Assembly: GCF_002216795.1 (NCBI RefSeq)
Contig: NZ_CP022316.1
Coordinates: forward strand, 2,356,001 to 2,420,000
From: Brachybacterium avium
GTDB lineage: Bacteria > Actinomycetota > Actinomycetes > Actinomycetales > Dermabacteraceae
Length of the DNA: 64,000 bases
Direction of reading: 5' to 3'
Part shown: positions 50,106-58,359 of the stretch, one piece after another
Layout of the letters: each line of letters starts with the position of its first letter
Numbering within the stretch: position 1 is the stretch's first letter
Translations under genes and position numbers: made by a program
The notes under the pieces: model-generated
What the model saw: only the letters and a program-made list of their open reading frames with translations
Database searches by the model: none
Told to the model about the DNA's origin: nothing

Positions 50106-51785
50106 TCAGCTCGCCTCGTCCAGCTGCTTCTGGAAGTCGTCCAGGACGTCCTGACCGCCGCGGTCCAGCCAGGTCTGCTGCAGCTCGGCGGCGTCCGTGA
50201 CCGGGCGGCGGCCGGAGACGATGGCGTTGTAGTAGTCCTTGTGGACCTGATCCAGCTTCGAGGAATTGCGGATCTGCACCGGAGAGACCAGCGAGTCGAC
50301 CTTCGAGACGGAGCCGGAGCTCGTGGCGGACTCCAGCGTCTCCTTGATGTTCTCCAGCATGTCCTTGTTCACCTCGGGCAGCTGGTTGACCCGGTTCTGC
50401 AGCAGCCCCAGCCAGGTGCAGGCTCCCTCGGTGGGCGGGTTGTCGGCCGGGACCAGATTCTTGTCCGCGTCGAAGTCGAACTGGCGCCCTTCGATGCCGC
50501 TGTTGAGGAACAGGGCCTCCTGGGACCCGAACGGCGAGCGGTAGTAGTCGCAGATGCGCAGCAGCTCCCGGACCCGGTCCTCGTCCTTGCCCCGATCGGC
50601 GGGGATGCAGACCATGCCGCCGGAGGACTTCCCGAGCGCGTGCTTCCCGACACCGCCCTCGACCGAGGGCATGGCGTAGTGGACGAATTCTGCGGTCGGC
50701 ACGGCCTTCTTGCACAGATTGATGCGCCCGGCATCGGGCACCCAGTAGAAGCCGGCGAAGGATGCTTCGTAGTTCAGCTGCTGACCCTGCTTGAACAGCT
50801 CGGGGTTCGCCTGCCCCAGCGCGTCGGGGTGGAAGAAGCCTCCCTTCCACAGCTCGGCCATGAAGGCCAGGTGATCCTCGTACTGGGGGAGCAGATACTT
50901 GTGGGTGACCTTCCCGTCGACGATCTGGAACTCCTGCCCCAGGTCGTGCAGCGGTTCGAAGGTGGTGGGCTCCAGCGCGCCGTGGCCGAACACCTCGCGG
51001 CCGCCCACGGTCCCCAGCTTCGCCAGCTCGAGCCACAGGGACTTGAGATCCTCGGCGTCCTCCGGCACGGCGTCGACGCCGACCTCCTTCATCGCGTCCA
51101 GACGCAGCACCAGGAGGTTGTTGCGCACCGGATCCGGGTTCGGCACGCCCAGCAGCGCGCCGTTGCGCGCCGTATCCGTCCAGGCGCCCTGCGGGGTGGT
51201 CGCGATGTTGGGGTACTGCTCGACCTTGTCGCCCTCGAGGTAGTCGTTCAGCTCGAGGAACGCGCCGTCGGAGAGGGCGCGTGCGGCGTTGGGATCGCTG
51301 GGCTGGATGTAGACGAAGTCGGGCAGCTGTCCGGAGGCGAGCAGTGTGGCGAGCTTGTCGCCGTAGGAGGCGGCGGGAACCATCGTGATGTCGAAGGAGT
51401 CGACCCCGAGCTCATCCTCGAGCTGCTGCCAGACCTGGTTCTCGTCGTGGCCGGTGACCGGGGCGCCCCACAGGATCTGGAAGCTCGAGAGGGAACCGCC
51501 CGAGGCGGGCTTCTCGGTGACGACGTCCCGGTATGCGCCGGGGGAGCCGACGTAGAGCGGGGCGACCCCCTCGATGTCGCTGGTGATGAGCCCGTCGACC
51601 GCCTCGACCTCGGAGGTGGTCGGGATCTTCAGCTCCTCGTGGGGGCCATTGGCGGAGCTGCTGGAGGATGAACCGCAGCTGCTGAGGAGGCCGGCTGCGG
51701 TGAGCGAGGCGCCCGCAAGGCCGAGGGCCTGCCGACGGGTGGGGGCGTTGCTGCGGTCTTGTCCGGGGGAACGACGCTGCTCCAT
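50106..51785 (-). CDS. Extracellular solute-binding lipoprotein of the LplB/LplC importer
   Basis: 559 residues from the ATG at 51785, preceded by AAGGAG. The N-terminus has a twin-Arg-like RRQALGLAGASLTAAG and the lipobox LSSC, then a Ser-rich tether. The mature part is a large binding protein of the LipO class: VWQQLEDELGVDSFDITMVP, YGDKLATLLASGQLPDFVYI, and the C-terminal VTDAAELQQTWLDRGGQDVL. Proteins of this size bind oligosaccharides. It is the first gene of the operon. The ROK gene upstream on the same strand and the GH20 enzyme suggest an amino-sugar glycan. Confidence 0.9.
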   Translation of the reverse strand: MEQRRSPGQDRSNAPTRRQALGLAGASLTAAGLLSSCGSSSSSSANGPHEELKIPTTSEVEAVDGLITSDIEGVAPLYVGSPGAYRDVVTEKPASGGSLSSFQILWGAPVTGHDENQVWQQLEDELGVDSFDITMVPAASYGDKLATLLASGQLPDFVYIQPSDPNAARALSDGAFLELNDYLEGDKVEQYPNIATTPQGAWTDTARNGALLGVPNPDPVRNNLLVLRLDAMKEVGVDAVPEDAEDLKSLWLELAKLGTVGGREVFGHGALEPTTFEPLHDLGQEFQIVDGKVTHKYLLPQYEDHLAFMAELWKGGFFHPDALGQANPELFKQGQQLNYEASFAGFYWVPDAGRINLCKKAVPTAEFVHYAMPSVEGGVGKHALGKSSGGMVCIPADRGKDEDRVRELLRICDYYRSPFGSQEALFLNSGIEGRQFDFDADKNLVPADNPPTEGACTWLGLLQNRVNQLPEVNKDMLENIKETLESATSSGSVSKVDSLVSPVQIRNSSKLDQVHKDYYNAIVSGRRPVTDAAELQQTWLDRGGQDVLDDFQKQLDEAS

Positions 51786-51872
51786 GAGGACTCCTTCGTG
51801 CCGGGCCCGCGATAGCGGGCGGTCAGAGTGTTGCGAGGAGTGACAGATTCTCCGTCGCGATCGCCCACTGTA

Positions 51873-51886
51873 GTGAACCAATTCAC
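51873..51886. promoter_or_regulatory. Possible operator upstream of the ABC importer operon
   Basis: GTGAA and TTCAC form an inverted repeat around CCAA, 88 bases upstream of the binding-protein ATG. It lies in an AT-richer patch that would suit a promoter. Confidence 0.35.
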
Positions 51887-52064
51887 GGTCACGCAACGCC
51901 TTGCGGGTCGCCGCACGGAGCGCTGCGGCCTCCAGGGGGAGTGCTTCCGCTCCTTATCGGCCTGTGACCTGGAGGAATGGCCGCACAGTCGAACGGTGGT
52001 GACATTTTGGTGTCGCATGCTGCGGCGATTGTGGTGCGCGCAATCGGCACGCCAGTGCCGAACT

Positions 52065-52083
52065 AGTGTCCATTTTATGACAG
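52065..52083. promoter_or_regulatory. Conserved motif, copy 1 (near the ABC operon)
   Basis: AGTGTCCATTTTATGACAG recurs as AGTGTCCATTTTCGTAACAG at 53557-53576 in front of the GH20 gene. Eleven leading bases and the final ACAG are shared. It sits 280 bases upstream of the binding-protein start, with no gene in between, so it may be part of that promoter region. Confidence 0.45.
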
Positions 52084-52247
52084 TCGGGAGATGTCGTGGA
52101 GGGAGTGCGTCAGCGGGTCGCTCTCAGGCAGCTCCTCCGCGCGGCGAGGAGTTCGGCGAGTGCCTCCAGGTGCTGCACACCCACGTCGGCTGCCGACCGA
52201 GCGGTGGTGGTTCCCGGACGTCGCCTCCGAGGCGGGGTGCGGAGCCG

Positions 52248-53441
52248 TCACCCGTCCAGCGCAGAGGAGGCGAGCTCCTCGACCAGCACTGCCTGCGTCC
52301 TCATCGCGCGCAGTGCTGCGATGCCTGCGGCATCGAGGTCACCCGAGGTGGTGGCCAGGCTCAGCTCCAGCGTGCGGGTGACCAGCGGCAGCGCCCGTCG
52401 CTGCAGCGACGCCCGGACCGCCTCGGCGAACTCCGGACCGGCCGCTGCGAGCTCGCCGCCCAGGACGACGGCATCGGGATCCATGATGTTGCAGACCATC
52501 GCCAGGGCGCGGCCCACCGTCTCGCCGGCATCGGCGAAGATCGTGGAGCACGCATGGGAGCCGTGCGCCATCGCCTCGACCGCGTCTGCGACGTCGGCGT
52601 CCGCACCGAGCGCGACCTGGAGTCGTTCGGTGATCGCATCCAGGCCGGTGTACAGCATCAGGCAGCCCCGATTGCCGCATCCGCACGGCGGGCCCATCGG
52701 GTCGATGCTGACATGGCCGAGCTCACCGGCGCCCCCGTGGCTGCCAGGGTTGATCGTCCCATCGACGACCTGGCCCATCGTGATGCCCCAGGAGAGATGG
52801 ACATAGACCAGGCTGCGCGGCCGCGGAGCGCTGAGTGCGTGATACTCCGCGAGGGAGATCAACCGGGCGGCATTCTCGATGAGCACCGGTGCAGAGCTCC
52901 ACCGTGAGGCCTCCCGCTTCGGATTGACCCCGCGCCACGCCCCGGCTCCCTGCTCCGAGAGGATCTCGCCGCTCTCACGATCGCACTGCGTGTTCACCGC
53001 GAGATGTACGCGCAGGATCTGGGACTCCTCGAGGCCGCATTCGGCGAGCAGCCCGCTGAGCAGCGTCTGCGCCCGTTCCATGCGCTCGCGGCCCGGTTCG
53101 TCGCGCCGGCACTCCTGGCCGGCGGTCCGCAGCAGTCGGCCGTCGAGCGATCCGACGACGAGAGTCGTGGAGGTCATGCGGAACACCGCAGAGACCAGGA
53201 CGCCCCGCTGCGGGGAGACCCCCAGCTGCTGCTTGAGCGGTGGGCGGTCGGGCGGTGTCGCGGCCGGCGCCTCGCGCTCCAGGGTGACGAGGGTGCCGTC
53301 CTCGATCAGTGCGGCGGCGAGATTGGAGATCGTCGTGCGCGAGACGTCGAGCGCGCGGGACAGTTCAGCGCGGTGAGTCGGCCCTTCGCTGATCAGATGG
53401 CCGAGGAGGCGTCGAGCGGTGATACTTGGATGTGCCCTCAT
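52248..53441 (-). CDS. ROK-family transcriptional repressor
   Basis: 397 residues from the ATG at 53441; a longer frame crosses the GH20 gene and is rejected. A winged helix-turn-helix (RRLLGHLISEGPTHRAELSR, ALDVSRTTISNLAAALIEDG) precedes a ROK sugar-kinase-like domain with GGAGELGHVSIDPMGPPCGC and the zinc cluster CGCGNRGC. The usual Glu after the last Cys (GCLE) is replaced (GCLMLY), which suggests altered or absent sugar contact. In NagC/Mlc relatives an amino sugar or its phosphate is the signal. It is divergent from the GH20 gene and lies behind the ABC operon, so both are likely targets. Confidence 0.88.
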   Translation of the reverse strand: MRAHPSITARRLLGHLISEGPTHRAELSRALDVSRTTISNLAAALIEDGTLVTLEREAPAATPPDRPPLKQQLGVSPQRGVLVSAVFRMTSTTLVVGSLDGRLLRTAGQECRRDEPGRERMERAQTLLSGLLAECGLEESQILRVHLAVNTQCDRESGEILSEQGAGAWRGVNPKREASRWSSAPVLIENAARLISLAEYHALSAPRPRSLVYVHLSWGITMGQVVDGTINPGSHGGAGELGHVSIDPMGPPCGCGNRGCLMLYTGLDAITERLQVALGADADVADAVEAMAHGSHACSTIFADAGETVGRALAMVCNIMDPDAVVLGGELAAAGPEFAEAVRASLQRRALPLVTRTLELSLATTSGDLDAAGIAALRAMRTQAVLVEELASSALDG

Positions 53442-53556
53442 CCTGCTGACTGTAGTGCCCTGCGCCGTGATACTTGTGAGAGTGGCTGAGAATGAGGCTC
53501 GGAAAACAGTCGGTAAACGGACGCACTCCTCGCAGATTGACAGCGATGCCATACTG

Positions 53557-53576
53557 AGTGTCCATTTTCGTAACAG
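53557..53576. promoter_or_regulatory. Conserved motif, copy 2 (in front of the GH20 gene)
   Basis: AGTGTCCATTTTCGTAACAG, 14 bases before the GH20 ATG and inside the ROK/GH20 intergenic region, matches the motif at 52065-52083. A TTGACA lies at 53537-53542, but no good -10 box follows at 17 bases. Shared by two transcription units flanking a ROK gene, the motif is the best candidate for its binding site. Confidence 0.45.
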
Positions 53577-53589
53577 ATGGAGAGCGTTC

Positions 53590-54948
53590 ATGATGTCTGC
53601 GGGCACGACCGAGGTCAGTACGTCACCGAGATCCGGAGGGCGAGGTTCCGCGGCTGTCGAGTGCGAAGGGCCGCAGCGTTCGACGCTGATCCCCGGACCG
53701 CTGGCTCCGGCCGAGCCGGTCCACGCGTGGCGCGGGCTGATGCTCGACTCGGCGCGCACCTGCTGGGATGCCGAGGTCGTGCACGAACTGCTCGAGGTGA
53801 TGTCGCGCTACCGGCTCAATCGGCTGCACTGGCACCTCACCGACGACTCCGGGTGGAGATTCGCCGTTCCCGGCTACGAGCGGCTCACTGAGATCGGAGC
53901 ACACCTGCCGCGACCGGACTACCAGTGGTACGACAACGTCCTTCCCGCCAAGCGCGAGATGGCCGACAGCCTGGCTCGGAGTCGGGACCTCGGCGGTCAG
54001 TACACCGCTGAGGAGATCGCCGAGGTGGTCGACCACGCTCGGCGTCTCGGCATCGAGATCCTGCCCGAGGTCGATCTGCCCGGGCACATGGCCGCGGCGA
54101 TCCGTTCCTATCCGGAACTGGGCGACCCGCGGCTGCGGGACGTCGACCCTGCGCAGTGGGACCATCCCAACGACCTGCTGTGGCCGAGCGAAGCCGCCTT
54201 CGACTTCCTCACGGCCTCGTTGAGGACGGTGATGGACCTGTTTCCCTTCTCCGCCGTGCACATCGGCGGCGACGAGTGCAAGTACTGGATCTGGGAGTCG
54301 GATCCCGACCTCGTCGCCCGATTCGGTGACGGTGTCGACTCGGCGAGGCCGCCCCTGCCCGACGCGCAGGAGAGGGCTGAGGCGCAGCGGGCGGAGAGCG
54401 GTCCCGGGTCCGGGAGCAGCGGTCTCGGCCCGCGCCTGCAGGCGCACTTCACCGACCACGCCCGCTCCGTGCTCGCCGAGAGATCGCGCCGACCGGCGGC
54501 CTGGGACGAGCTGCTCGACAGCTCCACCACCGGGGACGAGCTGATCGTCGCCTGGCGACACCGGGCCGGTGCCTCGTCGGCTCTGGGGAGCGGCAACGAC
54601 TGGATCTTCGCCGACTGCGCCCACCTCTACCTCAACCGGGTCGCTGATGATCCCGAGACGGAGCCGCCGGGGATGTTCGGCACCATCACCCCACGAGGCA
54701 TCATCGAGCTCGAGATCCCTGAGTCCCCCACGCTGCGCGGCGTCCAGGCGGCGGTCTGGACCGAGTTCATCCTCGACCGGGAGCACCTGCACCATCAGCT
54801 GTTCCCGCGGCTGCTCGCCGTCGCCGAACGTGCCTGGTGCGGTGCGGACGTCGAGTGGGAGGAGTTCGCCCCGCGCCTGCAGGCCGAGACCGCCTGGCTG
54901 CGCGCCCAGGGGGTCCTCCCGGCTGAGGAGCCCACCACCACGTCGTGA
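53590..54948 (+). CDS. GH20 beta-N-acetylhexosaminidase, single catalytic domain
   Basis: 452 residues from ATG 53590 (or the adjacent 53593) behind GGAGAG. The GH20 barrel is complete: HAWRGLMLDSARTCWDAEVV, LNRLHWHLTDDSGWRF, EILPEVDLPGHMAAAI, and the catalytic pair in VHIGGDECKYW (Asp-Glu, where Asp orients the substrate N-acetyl group and Glu is the acid). The N-terminal GH20b domain of most family members is absent and there is no signal peptide, so it acts inside the cell on short imported sugars. This fits the neighbouring ABC importer: terminal GlcNAc or GalNAc is removed after uptake. Confidence 0.92.
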   Translation: MMSAGTTEVSTSPRSGGRGSAAVECEGPQRSTLIPGPLAPAEPVHAWRGLMLDSARTCWDAEVVHELLEVMSRYRLNRLHWHLTDDSGWRFAVPGYERLTEIGAHLPRPDYQWYDNVLPAKREMADSLARSRDLGGQYTAEEIAEVVDHARRLGIEILPEVDLPGHMAAAIRSYPELGDPRLRDVDPAQWDHPNDLLWPSEAAFDFLTASLRTVMDLFPFSAVHIGGDECKYWIWESDPDLVARFGDGVDSARPPLPDAQERAEAQRAESGPGSGSSGLGPRLQAHFTDHARSVLAERSRRPAAWDELLDSSTTGDELIVAWRHRAGASSALGSGNDWIFADCAHLYLNRVADDPETEPPGMFGTITPRGIIELEIPESPTLRGVQAAVWTEFILDREHLHHQLFPRLLAVAERAWCGADVEWEEFAPRLQAETAWLRAQGVLPAEEPTTTS

Positions 54949-55055
54949 GGTGCGAGGTCCGAGCGGTTCGGCAGCCGCCCCGCTGCTCCGGTGCGCCGGA
55001 CGGCGAACGGCGCGGTATCCACGTGTCTGAGTGCGACCCGCGCCGTTCACGCTCA

Positions 55056-55823
55056 TCACTGCTTGCCGAGGATCCCCTCGCCGCCGTCCACGTTCAGCAG
55101 CGTGCCGGTGACGTACCCGGCCTCTGCCGAGCACAGCCACACCGCAGCATCCGCCTGCTCACGCGGCTCCGCTGCGCGCTTCATCGGGATCGCTGAGGTG
55201 TAGCCCTCGTACTCGCGCGGGGAGGAGTCCTTCCACGCGGCGAGGGCCGCGGTGAAGGTGGCGCCGGGGCAGATCGCGTTCACGCGGATCCCCTGCTCGG
55301 CGTATTCGAGCGCGGCGGTCTGCGTCATGCCGTTCAGCGCCCACTTCGAGGCGTTGTAGGGCGACAGGCCCGGGCTGCCGTTCTTGCCGGACATCGAGGA
55401 CGTGTTCACGATCGCCCCGAAGCCCTGCTTCTCCATCTGGCGCAGCTCATGCTTCATGAAGCTCATGGTGCCGAACACGTTCAGCGTGAACACCCGGTCC
55501 CACATCGCGCGCTCCTGCTGGGTGAACGGGGTCGCGGCGGTGCCGATGCCGGCGTTGTTGTGGGCGAAGTCGAGCGTCTCCCACAGCTCGACCGTGCGCG
55601 CCACCATCTGCGCGGCGAAGTCCTCGTCGGAGGCGTCGCCGACCATCGTCTCCACGGTCCCGCCGGCCTCCCGGATCAGCCGTGCGGTCTCCTCGAGCGG
55701 CTCCGCGGCGATGTCCATGATCATCACGTTCGCCCCGGCACTGGCGAAGGCGAGCGCGCTGGCACGGCCGATGCCCCCGCCCGCTCCGGTGATGATCCCG
55801 TTCTTCCCTGACATGTCAGGCAT
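55056..55823 (-). CDS. Short-chain dehydrogenase/reductase
   Basis: 255 residues of the classical SDR type: cofactor motif GIITGAGGGIGRASALAF, Asp in MIMDIAAEP that favours NAD over NADP, NNAG at about 91, and the catalytic Ser...Tyr-x-x-x-Lys in NTSSMSGKNGSPGLSPYNASK. The C-terminal ADAAVWLCSAEAGYVTGTLL is standard. AAGGAG precedes the ATG at 55823. Substrate unknown; many relatives oxidise sugars or 3-hydroxyacyl compounds. Confidence 0.9.
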   Translation of the reverse strand: MPDMSGKNGIITGAGGGIGRASALAFASAGANVMIMDIAAEPLEETARLIREAGGTVETMVGDASDEDFAAQMVARTVELWETLDFAHNNAGIGTAATPFTQQERAMWDRVFTLNVFGTMSFMKHELRQMEKQGFGAIVNTSSMSGKNGSPGLSPYNASKWALNGMTQTAALEYAEQGIRVNAICPGATFTAALAAWKDSSPREYEGYTSAIPMKRAAEPREQADAAVWLCSAEAGYVTGTLLNVDGGEGILGKQ

Positions 55824-55913
55824 GACGACTCCTTCGTAGCGATTCTCGGCGCGAGTGCCGCGTCGCTGTCACCGTAGCGGAGAGGCCTGCGAGGAATATT
55901 CTTCCCGCTCGCG

Positions 55914-56132
55914 ATAGTCCGTGCCGCGTCGACCGCTGACGTCCTGCTGGTGCTGGAGGCGGCGCGGGAGACGGGGCTCCCGCTCGCGGTGCGCGGCGGC
56001 GGCCACAACATCGCCGGCCTCGACGCGGTGGACGACGGGATGGTGCTGGACCTCGGCCGCCTAAGGGACGTGCACGTCGATCGGCGGACCCGGCTCGTGA
56101 CCGCCGCGCTCCAGCATCCCGGGCACGAGTAG
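55914..56132 (+). pseudogene. Fragment of an FAD-linked (berberine-bridge type) oxidase
   Basis: The frame reads VRAASTADVLLVLEAARETG, LPLAVRGGGHNIAGLDAVDD, GMVLDLGRLRDVHVDRRTRL and ends at a TAG. 'AVRGGGHN' is the FAD-attachment motif of FAD_binding_4 oxidases and the following residues match the PCMH fold. Both the start (about 50 residues) and the remaining 350 residues are missing. It overlaps the SDR remnant on the other strand, so two gene fragments have been joined here. Confidence 0.65.
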
Positions 56133-56345
56133 CTGGGCGCTGATCAGCGCCTCGGCCGCATTGACTCTGAACTCGTCGATCAGACCCTCCACAGTCAGGG
56201 TGGTGGGATCCCCGATCGTGGTGGCGCCGGCGTTGCAGAGCAGCGCGTCCGGGACAGCAGCACCGCCGCGCAGCCTTCGGCCCCGAATCGGTGCGCGACA
56301 GCAGCGCCGATTCCCGGCGTGTCACGGCCGTGCTCAGGACGGGCC
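56061..56345 (-). pseudogene. Fragment of a second SDR gene
   Basis: Two pieces in different frames are recognisable: GIGAAVAHRFGAEGCAAVLL (cofactor-binding start) and DALLCNAGATTIGDPTTLTV with FRVNAAEALISAQLLVPGML (the NAG motif and next helix). The stretch between is deleted and the catalytic Tyr/Lys part is gone. It is unrelated in detail to the intact SDR at 55056-55823. Confidence 0.55.
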
Positions 56346-56506
56346 GTGCACGCCCTTGGGCACTGCGGATCTGGACATCGGGGCCCGCAGCCCGGCGTGC
56401 GAGAGAAGATGAGAGCTTCTCCCCGTTCCGCACCCAGAGGGTCCGTCCGGCAACAGCCGGCGTCCCCGGTGCTCCACATCACCCACCCCTTGATCGGCAA
56501 GGCCCC

Positions 56507-57868
56507 ATGATCTCTCGCTCCACCGACACCACCACGAGGGAGACGTTCCCTGTTCCGGGCGGTGAACCGCCGGCGCTCTCGGCGGCCGGCGGGCCCGCCG
56601 GGGCATCGCGGGGCAGATGGGCGCTGCTGCTGCTCGGGATCGGGCTGATCCTGCTCGGGCTGAACCTGCGCATCGGCATCGCTGCGATCGGGCCGGTGAT
56701 CGGTGACATCCGTGCCTCGCTCGGCCTGTCGGCGACCACGGTGAGCCTGCTGACCACGATCCCGGTCGTCGTGTTCGGCGCGTTCGCGTTCCTCACCCCG
56801 GGCCTGACGCGGCGGCTCGGGATGCACCGCCTGCTCGGGGTGGTGCTGCTCGTCCTGGCGGCGGGGATCCTGCTGCGGCTGCAGCCGAGCATGCTGGCCC
56901 TGTTCGCCGGAACGGTGCTCGTCGGCGCCGCCATCGCGGTCGGCAACGTCGTGATGCCGGCGGCGATCAAGCAGGACTTCTCCCATCGGATCGGGGTGAT
57001 GATGGGCCTGTACACGATGGCGCTGTTCGTCGGCGCGGCCTTCGCCTCGGGGCTGACGGCGCCGCTGCTGCCCGTGTTCGGAGGGAGCTGGCGTGCGGCT
57101 CTCGCCATCTGGGCGGTGCCCGCGCTGCTCGCCCTGACCGTATGGGTGCCACAGCTGCGACGCGCGCCGGGACGGATGAAGGCCGGCCGATCGGTCGCCG
57201 ATGCGCCGAGCGAGCACGGAGAGCCGCCGTTCCGGTCGATCCTCACCGACCCGGTCGCGATCGCGGTGACCGGGTTCATGGGCCTGCAGAGCCTGAGCTA
57301 CTACACGACGGTGACGTGGGTGCCGACCATCCTGCAGGACGCGGGGATGGAGGTGAGCGCCGCAGGGGCGATGATCGCCTACTCCGCGTTTCCCGCCGCG
57401 CTCGCCGCCCTGGTCTCGCCGGCGCTGGCGTCGCGGACGCGCCCGGCCTGGTTGCCGCCGGTTCTGGCCGTGCTGCTCCTCGGCGCCGCCTATCTCGGGC
57501 TGATCGTCTCCGCCGCGGACGGAGCCTGGGTGTGGATGACGCTGCTCGGGCTGGGGCTCGGGGCATCGATCAGCCTCTCGCTCACTTACATCGTGTGGCG
57601 ATCGCCGACCGCGCACCTCACCGGGCACCTCTCGACGATGTCGCAGGGCTTCGGCTACCTGATCGCGGGGCTCGGCCCCCTCGGGGTCGGCGCGCTTCAC
57701 AGTCTCACCGGGAGCTGGACCGAGCCGTTGGCCGTTCTCGGCGCGATCCTGATCCTCCAGCTGTTCTCCGGGGTCGTCGCGAGCCGCCCGGTGCACATCC
57801 GTGCCCGCGGGGCGCACGGCGTCGAGGCTGCCGAGCGGGAGGCGGGCGAGGAGTGCAGCTCGCACTGA
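56507..57868 (+). CDS. MFS transporter of the CynX/NimT type
   Basis: 453 residues with twelve hydrophobic segments. LLLGIGLILLGLNLRIGIAA, AIGPVIGDIRASLGLSATTV and LLTTIPVVVFGAFAFLTPGL are hallmarks of the cyanate/nitroimidazole (CynX/NimT) MFS branch. Substrates of most members are unknown. The start at 56507 is chosen because the upstream frame overlaps the fragment region; no clear ribosome-binding site precedes it. It stands alone. Confidence 0.85.
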   Translation: MISRSTDTTTRETFPVPGGEPPALSAAGGPAGASRGRWALLLLGIGLILLGLNLRIGIAAIGPVIGDIRASLGLSATTVSLLTTIPVVVFGAFAFLTPGLTRRLGMHRLLGVVLLVLAAGILLRLQPSMLALFAGTVLVGAAIAVGNVVMPAAIKQDFSHRIGVMMGLYTMALFVGAAFASGLTAPLLPVFGGSWRAALAIWAVPALLALTVWVPQLRRAPGRMKAGRSVADAPSEHGEPPFRSILTDPVAIAVTGFMGLQSLSYYTTVTWVPTILQDAGMEVSAAGAMIAYSAFPAALAALVSPALASRTRPAWLPPVLAVLLLGAAYLGLIVSAADGAWVWMTLLGLGLGASISLSLTYIVWRSPTAHLTGHLSTMSQGFGYLIAGLGPLGVGALHSLTGSWTEPLAVLGAILILQLFSGVVASRPVHIRARGAHGVEAAEREAGEECSSH

Positions 57869-57922
57869 TCAGGCTGCTGTGCATATCCTGACCGCACAGG
57901 ACCACGGCAGGGAGGCATCGTC

Positions 57923-58093
57923 ATGACCGCTCGATCCGAGAACCCGCACCACGAGCCGTTCCGCGGCCCCGGTGGGTCGCCGGTCCCCGCGCTCGAGGAG
58001 GACGAGTCGGCCGCGCCTCGCCCGGAGGAGGAGATCGCGGATCAGCTGCGGTCCGAGCCGGAGGCTGACGCCCGCGCCGAAGGCGACGCCTGA
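57923..58093 (+). CDS. Small acidic protein, 56 residues
   Basis: An ATG at 57923 behind GGGAGG opens a short frame (MTARSENPHHEPFRGPGGSP, then ALEEDESAARPEEEIADQLR) ending in TGA at 58091-58093. It is Glu/Asp/Pro-rich and probably disordered. Third positions are G/C as in neighbouring genes and the ribosome-binding site is good, so it is likely to be expressed. No family recognised. It lies between the MFS carrier and the sulfatase. Confidence 0.5.
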   Translation: MTARSENPHHEPFRGPGGSPVPALEEDESAAPRPEEEIADQLRSEPEADARAEGDA

Positions 58094-58219
58094 CGGGCAC
58101 CCCGAGCGCCGGTCACCGCACCGGCACCTCGACTCCATGCATCGCACCGCGCCGGCGGAGCAGGATCCCTCGCGCGGCGCGGGACCCGCTCGCCGCGCTG
58201 CAGGGCGGGATGGGGTCGT

Positions 58220-58294
58220 TCGCAGGCCTTCGACCGAGGCGGGACCTTCCAGCTCTTCGTGACGATGCTCCGGCCGTACATGAAGGACGTCTGA
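58220..58294 (+). pseudogene. C-terminal scrap of an unknown protein
   Basis: Twenty-four codons read SQAFDRGGTFQLFVTMLRPY, then MKDV and TGA. They look protein-like but have no start codon or upstream continuation. The region 58094-58359 otherwise contains nothing I can identify apart from the sulfatase ribosome-binding site. Confidence 0.2.
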
Positions 58295-58359
58295 CCAGGC
58301 CACTGGCCGAGGGAGACCTGCCCAGCCAGGATCCCGCGAACACCTGAGGAAAGTGCATC

